Positions 1 through 9,990 of a stretch of DNA of 64,000 nucleotides are shown piece after piece. Source of the DNA: Cristatella mucedo (Eukaryota > Bryozoa > Phylactolaemata > Cristatellidae); assembly GCA_009760855.2 (NCBI GenBank), contig WPIO01000004.1, forward strand, positions 6,287,501-6,351,500, written 5' to 3'. The first letter of the stretch is position 1; every line of letters starts with the position of its first letter. Under the pieces are notes generated by a model. It made no database searches. It was given only the letters and a program-made list of their open reading frames with translations, and was not told the DNA's origin. The position numbers were made by a program, and so were the translations under genes.

Positions 1-3000
1 TCAAATAACGGTCACTTCGCTCCGCCATAATAAGGGAAGTGATAAGTGGGTGTGTTTTAAGCTTCTTTTTGGGTGTTAGAAAATCAGGAGACGTCCTGGT
101 ATCAGTCGGCAGTGAGTTTAAGGCTCTAGGTACATGTGAATTGAAGATACGGTCTCCGAAGAATTTTTGATTTGGAAGAAGTAGTGTTACACGATTTGAG
201 TCAGACAAGTGGGCGTTAAGATGTTCGGTCTGGTGTAGGTTCAGTCCAAAAAAGTAGGCTAGAGCGAGAGAGTTTACTGACTTGCATTTGGAATAGGAGC
301 CAGGGCTGGTCGGCTAGACGTTGTGTTATGTGGCAACTTAGAAGCTAGTGAGAGTCTGGCTGCCGAGTTTTGCACAACTGTAATGCCTGATTGCAAACGT
401 CTATTTACCAACAAGCAGTGAGTTGCAGAAGTCGAGAAGCGATGTCGCAAATATATATGGAATAATTTGGATGAAGTATCCCTGTTTAAGCACGCTTAAA
501 TTTCAGCATTTTTATGTAACTGTGAAAAAGGTAAACTGGAGGGAGGACCTGAAGCGAGGTGTTCCATTGAAAGGCCAGTTTGGAATACTTCACCTGGATG
601 TCGTGCAGATGCAAAGGGAGATACGCTGGCAAGATGAATCGAGCTTTATTCTTACTAGCTTCCGTGCCGTACTTGGTTTGCCCACATCAAGTAAGTCGGT
701 TTTATTGAAAATTAGTTAGAGAAAGCTTTCTGCTTTTCATATGCAGAAGTCCGCAATACATGCTGCAAGAGAGTGGACAGAGTTATATGCATTGGAGAGC
801 TGAGAAGGATCAAAGCAGAGATACAACTGAGTGCCGTATGCACAGAAGTGACAGCTTAGCTGGTATTTTAAGATCACATCGGTCAGAGTTTAAGCTGCGA
901 AAAGGAGCCGAAAATGCACTATGCCCTGAGGTACATAATACTTTAGTTGACCAACGGATGACCATTGTCCGAAATACCCAATACGCCATACTGCAATACG
1001 TGAGATGTAATCGTACAGTGCAGTGTCAGTAATTCCCGGGCGAGGTGAGATGTGCTCGAGCAGGAAATGATTGTTGTTCGTCTGAAACGCTGCCACAAGA
1101 TCAAGCAAAATAAGCGGAGATACTTTATCTAGGTCTGTATTTTGAAAAAAAGTCGTTATACAGTCGAAGCAACGATTATCAGCGTCTGCATTCCAGACAA
1201 GGTCAATAGCAACCCAAGCAATGCTGCCCAGGTGAGTGATTAACTTTCAGAATAGACTGGAACTTACTTGCCAGCTTTGAAGTATAACTGCAAGAGTCTA
1301 GCTGGTCCGCCGCAACTCATTTTCGTGTCTTTGTTGGGATAAAGGTGCGTCACGGAAAGCTGATGAATTACTATTGGTCAGAAGTTGCTTTCACAAGTTG
1401 TGGTCATGCAGAAGCATTTTTGAAAGGTGCAGATACATGACCTCAGGTTTATGACATATTTATCACGTTATTTATGCATGACAGCAGTAGTTATATGCAT
1501 CATTGCATCAATATAAGTAGAATAGTGGGAATAGGGTCTAGAGGGCTAGTAGTCTTCTTTTACTGTCAGGTAAATTCCATAATGAGGTCACTCGCGGCCT
1601 CCTGAATGTAGATACTGAGGTGCTGCATGGCATTTAAGGAGAAGACTGCCGTGCTTGTGCTATCGAGGGGCAGAGTACAGGATGAACGCTGCTATCTTAA
1701 AAACAGACTATCCGTTGCTTACTTTTCTGAAAAAAAATTTGTGGGAAAGACCAGCTACATTACCACAAGAGTCACTATGTAAGGAGGTAATCTGATAGAA
1801 GTAGAGGAGATTGTTGATCGTCGACATCAGCGTTTGTGGAATATCCATCCATCCTTCGGTAAGATTCTCGCAGAAACAAACTGGACTTTCACAAATACTG
1901 ATTGGTACGATGTGCAGTATACCTGGTATGCCTTACGATGGAAGTTAGTCCTGATTATTTTTTGTATGCCTTCTGAAGCTTGCACTTACACTACCTTGCT
2001 TGTTGCATGTCTATAGTAAACCCAAGGCCGCCGGGGCGAGGGCGCACATTGTTCTCAGTGAGGTGTAAAACTGTTAAAAATATCTGCCGCGAGTGCCGTG
2101 AAATGGCATTCTAGCCATGATGACTGGTCGTAAGAGGAATTAAGAATCTAGGGAGTAGAAGATGTCGCTGCTCTGGTACTATTGATTTTTAGGTTCACAC
2201 GGATTTAAGATTCACATACGACTTCATATGACGAGGCAACATACTACAGACTGAATGGCAGCCAAAAGTGGCCAAATTAGCTGCATTCGGTAGCAATAGG
2301 GGAAAATTTAACACACCTGTGGAAGAATAAAATATAATTCATTTATATATTGCGCCCCAAGAGAACTTAATCTCTATTCAGGCGCTTCACATATGCCTCG
2401 AGGCTCGAGCCAACGACCTCAGTCAGACCTTGGTCGGGGCGAGCACCTTAACCGCTAGACCAAACCAGCTCGGCATATTCGATCGAGTGTGTGAGCAATA
2501 TCAAGAATGGGGCCATGCCTATGAGCTACAGCAGATAATGACTTGTCCAGTGCTCAAAATTCGGCACTTAGGACATGAGATGAGTTTTCAAAGTGAAAGT
2601 TAAAATTACTTATAACGTGGTCAGATCGATTTGTTTGTTCCGTTTCGATATTAGAACAGAAAGACGTGAGATAATAGAGGAGTAGTACCTGAGGGTGATT
2701 GACTACTGTAATTATTGGCAACTTGATGCCTGCGGCACTCAAGACAAGAGATTGTAAAATGTATTTTTACGGGACCATGACAAGTTTTAAATTAATTGAG
2801 GATCGAGTGACGCTAGCAACCCTTCTGCTTGTTTTTAAATATGTCTAGGGAATGGAAGTCTGTCGAAAATTTGTCTGGGTTGCGTCTATTAAGGTCGTTT
2901 GGTTAGTCCATTTTAGCCAGGTCATGGTGAAAGGGCACAGGTTGAGATTTTCGGTAGTAGTGCCATGTATTGTCAGGGATTTAGTGCACGTTGAGTATTA

Positions 3001-3750
3001 TTTTGTATGAGAAGTGGCAAGGCCACTGGGGGATATAGCATAGCTGAGACTCGTGGGGTCTGCTACTTTTCGGCCGACCACCAGCCTGTCCCAGCCGTGA
3101 CGCCCATTGCAGCATCGCCTTCTCTGGGCTAGGGCAAAATGAGCAGCAACTTGATAAAACCTCTTTGTAACACTACAAGCAGGACACTGCCTGTTGAATC
3201 ACTTCCCTGAGTCGTAGTAGTTCCGTCGCGAAAGACGATGCTATGCCATCTTGCAGCTAAACCGAAGCAAGCCTTTTGGCCACGTGAGGCAAGTGCACCA
3301 TCTTGAGGCTTGACAAACTTTCTTGCTGTAATTAGTAGAGATCACTAGCGCCAGCAATAACAGAACAACCTTACGTTACTACTGGGGTAGGAGGTTCTCG
3401 GTACACTATGCTGCTTGGGCATAGGAAACAACGAAGCTAGCCTATTAGTTGCAGGAGTAAACTCTCGGATCGGAGAAATCTAGAAGGCTAGATAGCTATC
3501 CTCACAAATAAAAGACGAAGTTGGCACGTCATTGGCTGCGTAACGGGCCAAACTAGCTCTGCACATCTCGCCTAGGCAAGGGATCCAGCTCAGGGAGGGG
3601 GAGGCTATGAACAACGTGAAAGATATTTGGTTACCTTGGGTCACTATACGGACGTCTTATTAAATCACAAACTCGGCCTAGCGTGTGGATACCTTGAGGT
3701 TTGGCAAGGCCATGAGAAGCTGTTGCTCGGTGCCTAGGGTGACCTAAAGG
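1..3750 (-). mobile_element. L2-A non-LTR retrotransposon, copy cut by window start
   Basis: A decayed L2/CR1-type LINE is read on the minus strand. The first bases correspond to the ORF2 C-terminal region and the 5' part lies to the right. The frame at 1108-890 holds a reverse transcriptase segment with LLDLVAAFQTNN, matching the family motif LLDLSAAFDTIDH. The frame at 2742-2554 holds an endonuclease segment in which VVNHPQ stands for VYRPPG and SNFNFHF for GDFN. The 3480-3610 stretch matches the 5' region of the copy ending near 16.7 kb, so the element once spanned more than 3.6 kb. Frames are broken throughout and no single ORF exceeds about 100 codons. A SINE-1 sits inside at about 2330-2473. 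Family assignment is fairly sure; the right edge is approximate. Confidence 0.75.
2327..2473 (-). mobile_element. SINE-1, tRNA-derived SINE, nested in L2-A
   Basis: This is a roughly 147-bp element on the minus strand. Its head resembles a tRNA: box A is TGGTCTAGCGGTTAAGG and box B is GGCTCGAGCC. The 3' part has an AAGCGCC...GGGGCGC stem and an inner AGAGA-TTAAGT-TCTCT hairpin, both shared with the L2-A 3' end, and then an AT-rich tail. The flanking L2-A is continuous with the uninterrupted site in the copy near 15355, which shows that this is a later insertion. It codes for no protein and would depend on pol III and a LINE reverse transcriptase. Confidence 0.82.
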
Positions 3751-5550
3751 GGCTGGAAACTACAGCTGAGTGGAGGCAGCGTTTGCTCATCGTCCTGCCA
3801 TGTTGTCAAGCGCGACCGGCATCTATCCTGTGTTCGACCACTTCGGAACTAACCTAATAGCTAAGACAATAAAGATCAGCAGGTTCAATAGCCTCATTTG
3901 CATGCATTTAGCAACACGAAAACCTTTTCACCACCCTCCTTCTAGTGGAAAATAAGGACTCGTGACCTTTTGGGGTAAATGTGAGTGCCTTAGAATAGCC
4001 CGGCACAGCAGCAGGGCCGTACAGCAGCAGTGGTGGAATGCTTTGTATATACTGGTTTATTGGGGTGAGGTGGGGAGTGGCCTTTCTTTTGCTGCAGAGC
4101 CCCGGGTGCTCGTCCAGCCCCACGGGCCAGCGCACCTCAGCATGCCTAAACTCTCAGCCTGCCAAGCAGGCTTGTAGCACCGATCGAGCCTTCAGCAGGC
4201 TTGTCTTTGACAAAGGAGGAGGTCTTCTGGGCCCGTTTGCATAAGGCTTCAGGGCGATGCGGTTTGCTTGGTTTGACTTCTGTCGGCACGGTTTTGGCAG
4301 TGCTCCCTTGCTTGGCTGTCACCCCGAGCTCTTTAAGCCTCTGCCGATGCAGATGACTCGCCACTGCAGGAGCCTGGATGATATCATTTGCCTATCTAGC
4401 ATTAGCTGCCTGAGACCCGTGCCACGTGAGCAGGCAGCCATTGCTGCTGTTCCACGGCACAAGTTCTACCGAATCGTAAGGAGCTGGTGGAAGACAGGGA
4501 GTGGGCGAACCCTCGGCGCCATCAGGGCTGTGAGAGACTCGGTTCGGCAGCTACCTCCTCCTAGGTGATGTCGCCATCCTCTATGGAATCAGGAGGCCTC
4601 GGCCGATGTCTTGCTCATGCGTCAGCTATGGTGCTGTGGTAGTTAGGGACAGAGGGTAGTACTTGGTTGGATTGCCTCACTGCAGCGCCGTTAAGATTTG
4701 GCACTGGTGTGTCTGTGCCCGAGCAGCTGCCTCGCGCTGCCGAGTCTTGGCATGTCGGCTGTAACGGTTGTGTCAGCATGCATGCCAGAAGGAAGCAGTG
4801 GCTACCACCAGTCACCTTGTGTGGCTAGGCCGGCAGACTGCTCCTCTGAGCTCGCTCTGAGCTCGGCGTCCTAGTGGATGATTTCTCATCTGCCACTCAC
4901 CCCATTTAGACCTAGTGCATTTATGGATTGCTGAGCGAGCCCTGGTGCTCCTACCGCTGCCTAGTGGCTATGTGGGAAATCGCATGCTGCAGTTTATTGT
5001 GCATTTTTCTATTAAGATGCTTGCTGGTAGCTAAAGTGAGAAATGAATCGGCCTCTCCTGGAAATACTTCAGGATGATACTACCGGTCATAAGCTCACCA
5101 AGCGATCACGTCTTCGTATGCTTACTCTTGTTCCTCCTTTGGGCCACAGGACTCAGTGGAGTACCCAGTACCCAGACTCAATCGAGCCTCGATCGAGGCT
5201 TTCCGTGCTACGGCTTTGGTGTGTAGTGGATCTCATGTTTGTTTAGAACATATGAGTACCGAAGCTTAGACCTACCTCGAGTAGGCATTGATTATGCAGG
5301 GCTCCTTTACGGCTGCAGGAGGGGTGGTGAGGGGAGAGGATTCCTTGCATCCTGTTCACCGAGGCTTTCAAAGCCGGAAAATACCAGTCAGTGTTAAGAT
5401 AAGTTTAAGCGAAGCAGATTCTGCAGTCTTTTTTAATTATAGTGACGATCAAAGCCTTGGAGACGTTTGCCCATTTGCAGCTGGCAACTAGTGAATGTTG
5501 CTTCAGGACGCATACCCTTGAGTGCTCACCTGTGAAATGGGTCATGATTA
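3751..5550. other. GC-richer stretch without recognised gene
   Basis: No feature could be assigned. The 4000-4960 part is visibly richer in G and C than its surroundings and has several short overlapping frames on both strands (for example minus 4364-4146, lysine- and arginine-rich, about 72 codons). None shows a known domain, a splice pattern or a repeat of another part of the window. It could be a diverged element ORF or a decayed exon; there is no evidence to choose between them. Confidence 0.4.
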
Positions 5551-5703
5551 AATATAAATAAATATAATTCATTTGTAGAGCGCCCCAAGATAACTCAATC
5601 TCTATTTAGGCGCTTCACATGTGCCTCGGGGCTCGAGCCCACGACCTCAGCCAGACCTTGGTCGGGGCGAGCACCTTCACTGCTGGACCAAACCAGTTCG
5701 CCG
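5551..5703 (-). mobile_element. SINE-1, tRNA-derived SINE
   Basis: This is a second minus-strand copy of the family at 2327-2473. Box B reads GGGCTCGAGCCC and the box A region TGGTCCAGCAGTGAAGG, slightly degenerate. The tail again contains the L2-A-like hairpin and an AT-rich end built of ATTTATA-like units. It lies in unassigned DNA rather than in an L2 copy. A short GATT(A/G)AA similarity on both sides may be a target-site duplication, but it is too short to trust. Confidence 0.82.
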
Positions 5704-6018
5704 ATTGAAGTGCAAGGGTCTCTTCACCGGCATGAGTCCTCGTTTAGTTTACCACGGGCTTTCTATAAGGGTTCCTTTTTGGTTACTTTTGTGTGTGCCC
5801 ACAACTGCACCGTGCAGCTGTCACGTGGTATATGTTGGGCTGCTGCTTTTTTGCCTAGTTTCGCTCTCTTGACTGCGACGCGTACTGGCTCGGTTAATTC
5901 AGGAGGCCTCGGCAGTCTGCCGCACTGGCCTGCAGTGTACAGCCAAAGGCCGATTCTGGTCTTATAGTAGCTCGCAGCAGCGTAGCGGCTCCAAGTGCTG
6001 GCAAATTTTGCGTTCGGG
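5704..6018. other. No recognised feature
   Basis: Nothing can be assigned. Short overlapping frames exist on both strands but have no recognisable motif. Confidence 0.3.
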
Positions 6019-6833
6019 CCGTTCTGCATCTGAGCCCGATGGTGGTAACCCTGGTTACCGAATTTCCGCAAGTAGAATTGCAATTAATTATTGATTTTGC
6101 GGATAGCTGCTCTACAAAATATTGGGTTTCGAAGTCATAAACGCCGTCAACCTAATTCAGGAGTAGCACCGTCAGAATAACGTTGAAGCAACCTGAAGAA
6201 CTATGTGTGTAAGAGCTCAATGAAATGATGCACGTTATGGTAGGCTACATTAACGGTATAAAAGATGTTAGCGATAATGTTCTTAGCAACGAAATAGAGC
6301 TGGTGTGCAAGTTCTTGGAAACATTTCCCGTCAACTTCATTGCCACCAGCTGGTTTTAAGATATTATGCAGGAGGTCCGGAATAGAGGCGCCAGCGCTCG
6401 CCTGGGTAGTATCGCTGATAGTCAGGACAAAGATCCTGACGATATCGCGCCCCGTTGGCTGATGCATACGATATGGTGCAGACTCGTGACAGAAAAAAGA
6501 GCATAAGCTCAGAAAGTTGCTCCGGGCGTTCATATACGCTCTGTGGGGCGCCCGAAGAAGGCGCCAGTGGTTCTCCCAAATCAGCCATCAATCTTGAGCC
6601 ATTTCTCGAAAAGAGGCTCAATTTTCGTGATCGAGCACTGATAGGTCAGTCGCTGTTCACTTTGGCAATACAAATCATCGTTTTCGAAATCACCGTCTTT
6701 CTGCTGACGAACAGAACTCAAAGGGCACGACATTTTTAGCCTATTCGTATATAATTTGGACACATATTCAGTCCGCACGCACCCGGGTTACCGTGGTAAT
6801 CTGGGTTACCACCATCGGGCTCTTCTGCATAAG
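6019..6833. mobile_element. Segment flanked by inverted repeats, possible non-autonomous DNA transposon
   Basis: About 815 bp lies between imperfect inverted repeats at 6019-6060 and 6782-6833. The shared core reads GAGCCCGATGGTGGTAACCC on the left and is found reverse-complemented on the right, with weaker similarity outwards. The interior contains overlapping frames (plus 6455-6739, minus 6533-6201) without a transposase signature. No target-site duplication was recognised. Such structure fits a MITE-like or internally deleted cut-and-paste element, but two inverted copies of some other repeat would look the same. Confidence 0.4.
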
Positions 6834-6889
6834 GGCACGAGGGCTTCCATGCCACAAGCGATGACCTTTAATGGGTAAGAGCCCTCCCT

Positions 6890-7032
6890 ACCTCCCTCAA
6901 TCTCCCCCGATTTCGGATCCCCCCAATCTCCCCCCCCCCCGATATCGGATCCCCCCCCCCGATCTCGGATCTCCCCCCGATCTCGGATCCCCCCCCCCCC
7001 CGATCTTCCCCCCCCCCGAATTCGGATCCCCG
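6890..7032. repeat. C-rich degenerate tandem repeat (G-rich on minus strand)
   Basis: Runs of 6 to 11 C alternate with GATCTCGGATC, GATATCGGATC and GATTTCGGATC units of variable spacing, so the tract is a degenerate minisatellite with embedded BamHI- and EcoRV-like palindromes. The minus strand has many runs of three or more G. The glycine/arginine-rich frame seen on that strand (7129-6806) follows from the base composition and is not a credible gene. Confidence 0.75.
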
Positions 7033-7137
7033 AGCTCCGGCTTATTTTCACGGTGTCTTCAGCTCTGTTTTGGCTTTTGAGTTTCGAAGCCTGTTGACAA
7101 AGACGAATATATGTATGTTCCATATGCATAGCATCCT

Positions 7138-7202
7138 AGGAGAACTTGACCACTACTCAGGCACTTCACATATGCTGCCTGGCTCGAGCCTACAGCCTCG
7201 CC
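7138..7202 (-). mobile_element. SINE-1 fragment
   Basis: A 65-bp piece matches the middle of SINE-1 on the minus strand: box B (GGCTCGAGCC) and the sequence after it up to the hairpin region. The tRNA-like 5' head and the AT-rich tail are missing. It is too short for certainty. Confidence 0.5.
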
Positions 7203-7829
7203 TTCATTATGTACAAAAACTTACCTACTTTATACTGCATTTAGGAAGAATGGTCAACAATTTGCAGTCTTTTTTTAGTTTTTTGGAAATTTTCCAGTTA
7301 AAAAGACGAAGCAGTTATAAATGCAATCCAAAACTGTGGTGGTTGACCGATGGCCGGAACACGGTCAATATAATTATTTTGTAAGACGTACTTAAATCGG
7401 TAGTGGTACGTCGAGCTCAACAGATTTTTTTTTGTTGCAAAACCCGACCTCCCGAACCCAGAGTTCGTGGTAAATTTATTAAATAGAAGGTATTCAGCCC
7501 TACAAGGACCCGCAGAACATAGGTTCCAACTACCGAAAATACGTTAAATAAAAAAAGGCCCCTTGAGATCAAACATCCGACTGGTAGTATAGCAATTAAA
7601 GCTTCAACCCTATCGGCCGGGGCCTAGGCCCGCCTTAGCTTCCCCACCCCGCTCATAGCAAGCGGCTGCAAACGGCATTTCAAGGCCCACTCTTTATTTA
7701 CTGGGCAGAAACATGTTTACATTGGTGTGTTTACATCAGCTCAGAAACCGGAAGTGGTTTATGTTTGGCAAATAGACAATCATTAAGGATAACGAACTGA
7801 GATTTTACTGCTGCCATGGCATCACGACA
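7203..7829. other. No recognised feature
   Basis: No gene or repeat was recognised here. There is a T9 run near 7426 and AT-rich DNA without long frames. Confidence 0.3.
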
Positions 7830-8005
7830 TCTCATGAAATGTCCAAATTTAAGAAGAAACTAAAATCTTGTCTATTTATGATAGCATTAAGTGGGTCCCG
7901 TGATTAGTCTTTTACATGTTTATGAGCAATGCCACTAACCACACTTGCATACTGACCCCATGCAAGTCATTTTTGCTATTCTTGTTATTTATTGAGCATT
8001 CAAAC
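7830..8005 (+). mobile_element. L2-A 3' UTR, left half of a copy split by another L2-A
   Basis: The plus strand reads as the last coding bases and 3' UTR of L2-A (TTAAGTGGGTCCCGTGATT, then the CATGC-rich UTR). It stops at GCATTCAAAC, directly before an AAT tract. The expected continuation of the 3' UTR, including the terminal hairpin, resumes at about 9257, on the far side of a minus-strand L2-A. The two halves are therefore one older element. Confidence 0.7.
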
Positions 8006-9256
8006 ATAATAATAATAATAATAATAATGCACTTGATAAAGCGCCCTCAGAGAACTTAATTTCTTTCTAGGTGCTTTACATTTGCTGCAAAGGGAAATGC
8101 AATTGAATGGTAACTAAAATCATGCTTGAAAAACAAACAAAATGAATAACATGCTTAGGGGTGACATGCACAGGGTCAGCATGTAAAAGTGGTTAGTGGC
8201 AGCATGCACAGTGTCAGCACGCATAAGCACGTGAAGGACGAATCACAGGGACCCACTAAATGCTGTCCTAAATAGGTGTTTTTAAGTTGTTTTTAAATGT
8301 GGTCAGGTCAGGAAATGTTGTGACGCAGGTCGGGAGGGAGTTCCAGGCTTTGGAGCATACGAACTAAATGCACGGTCTCCAAAGGATTTAAGGTTTGTAC
8401 GAGGTATTTGTAGACTGTTGGATTCCGAAAAGCGGATGGTACGATGCTTGGCCTGATGGGGGAGTATGTCGGAGAGATAGGCTGGAGACATAGAATGAAG
8501 GGACCAAAAAGTGAGTGACAAAACCATGAAATCAATCCTTTACTTGACTGGTAGCCAGTGCAGGTCGGCGAGAAGTGGAGAAATGTGGCAACTGCGACGC
8601 TCACGACAGACAAGCCTAGCTGCAGAGTTTTGCACCAGCTACAATCGCCTGATCGCACATGCTGGTAGGCCAGTAAGCAGTGAGTTGCAGAAGTCGAGAC
8701 GAGATGTCACGAATGCATGGACCAACTTGGACGTGGTATCCTTATCTAAACAAGCCCGAATTTTAGCAATTTTATGAAGCTGAAAATAGGCAGATTTGAC
8801 TGTGGAGCTGATGTGGTCGTCTAACGAGAGGTCGCTTTGGAATACGACACCTAGATTCCGAGCTGATTCGACAAGAGATATGCTGGCAGAGCCAATTTTG
8901 AGAGACAGCCTTTCCAATCTCTGAATCAAACTGGGTTTGCCCATAACTAGTAAGTTAGTTTTGTCATCGTTTAGTTTTATAAAATTTGCTGCCATCCATG
9001 TGCGGATGTCATCAATGCATGCAGCAAGTGAGTTGAGAGAATTTGAGGTGCTCGAAGGCTGGAAGGGATCAAAGCAAAGGTACAACTGAGTGTCATCCGC
9101 ATAGAAGTGAAAGCCTAGATTGTGCTTGGCAATCGCGTCAGCAAGAGGGAGAGTAGAAATCGTGAAAAGAACCGGACCTAGCAGGGAGCCCTGATGTACT
9201 CCATATTTCAGAGGTGCTTCAGATGATCTTTGTCCAAACAATAGTTGTTCGATCCT
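8006..9256 (-). mobile_element. L2-A, 5'-truncated copy with (TTA)n 3' tail
   Basis: This is the clearest L2-A 3' half in the window. Read on the minus strand it has RT domain motifs, a C-terminal region with PAYLSDILPHQAKH and NLKSFGDRAF, a 3' UTR with a 38-bp tandem repeat (8153-8228), a terminal hairpin (8038-8079) and a (TTA)n tail (8028-8006). It is truncated at its 5' end inside the RT domain, as expected for target-primed reverse transcription, and is inserted into the 3' UTR of a plus-strand L2-A (7830-8005 and 9257-9320). It looks younger than most other copies because 200 RT codons are still open. Confidence 0.88.
8639..9241 (-). pseudogene. L2-A reverse transcriptase fragment (200 codons open)
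   Basis: The frame covers the middle and thumb of a LINE reverse transcriptase. It shows QGSLLGPVLF (residues 18-27), the catalytic FYADDTQLY with YADD at 47-50, LNDDKTNLLVMG (90-101) and ARNLGVVFQSDLSLDDHI (from 127). The catalytic aspartates are intact. The protein lacks the endonuclease and the N-terminal RT half, because the element itself starts here. The first ATG codon has no special status. The frame is cut near 8639; the C-terminal domain follows in other frames (8658-8308 and 8527-8303). It is a remnant, not an active enzyme. Confidence 0.9.
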
Positions 9257-9320
9257 GCTTCCATTGCGGCAGTCGTAAAGCGCCCAGAAAGAGATTGGGT
9301 TTTCTGATTTTATTTTATCA
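9257..9320 (+). mobile_element. L2-A 3' tail, right half of the split plus-strand copy
   Basis: TTCCATTGCGGCAGTCGTAA and the following AAGCGCCCAGAAAGAGATT match the terminal part of L2-A on the plus strand, including the 5' arm of the 3' hairpin. It completes the fragment at 7830-8005. Confidence 0.65.
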
Positions 9321-9344
9321 ATTGATTCAATATAATTATTATTA

Positions 9345-9990
9345 GCTCATTATCCCATTATATTATCAGCAAGTCCTTATTAAAACTACGTTTATCTCAC
9401 GCTTTATGTAGATGTATATATAAATATATATATCAAATAAATATTATATTATATATCGTGTTACACATTACATATAATACATATAATATAGATTTTAAAG
9501 CAAGGAAAGGGATACACTTGCATGTATCACACCATAAAGTACAGCTCACCAATCATCAATTCAGATTATCATTCATGCGATCTAAATTAAAAATAAATTA
9601 TTGCACATTAGGTTCATAGGGATCGTTATCAAGAAATCAAAATAATTTTTTCCCTCACGCAATCTGAAAAATTTAGCAAGTAAAAGAGTCCAGAGCATTT
9701 GAGGTTCAAGCGGCTTTGATCCTGATTGCCTAGGCTACTTAAAATAATTCACCCATATGCAATTCCTTATTTATTGAGCTGTTGATAAGCTCCCTTGGTG
9801 TGCAAAACCTAACATACCTTTTTTAGCCTAGGTTTTCATTATAACCAGTTCAATCGGAAAACCGAGAGTAAACAATACTTCAATAATTTGATAGATTTTG
9901 TTGAATACTTTGGCAGGACATTCGGCTGCTTCGACGATTTCGGACAACGTTTACCGTTTGTTCTTAGAAGGTTCTGGCAAGTTTTAAGTA
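9345..9990. repeat. Repeat F, copy 1
   Basis: This AT-rich stretch resembles 17916-18410. Shared landmarks are AACAAGTCCTTA-type starts, the GCATG-rich part near 9515 and TTGAGCTGTTGATAAGCT near 9772 (matching 18251). Identity is low by eye, roughly two thirds, so this is an old repeat. It codes for nothing recognisable. Confidence 0.55.

Noticed and set aside
4146-4568. Host gene exon in the GC-rich part
   Set aside because: Frames overlap on both strands, there is no known domain or splice-site pattern, and no paralogue in the window.
6806-7129. Glycine/arginine-rich protein on the minus strand
   Set aside because: The composition follows directly from the C-rich minisatellite, and no conserved sequence lies beside it.
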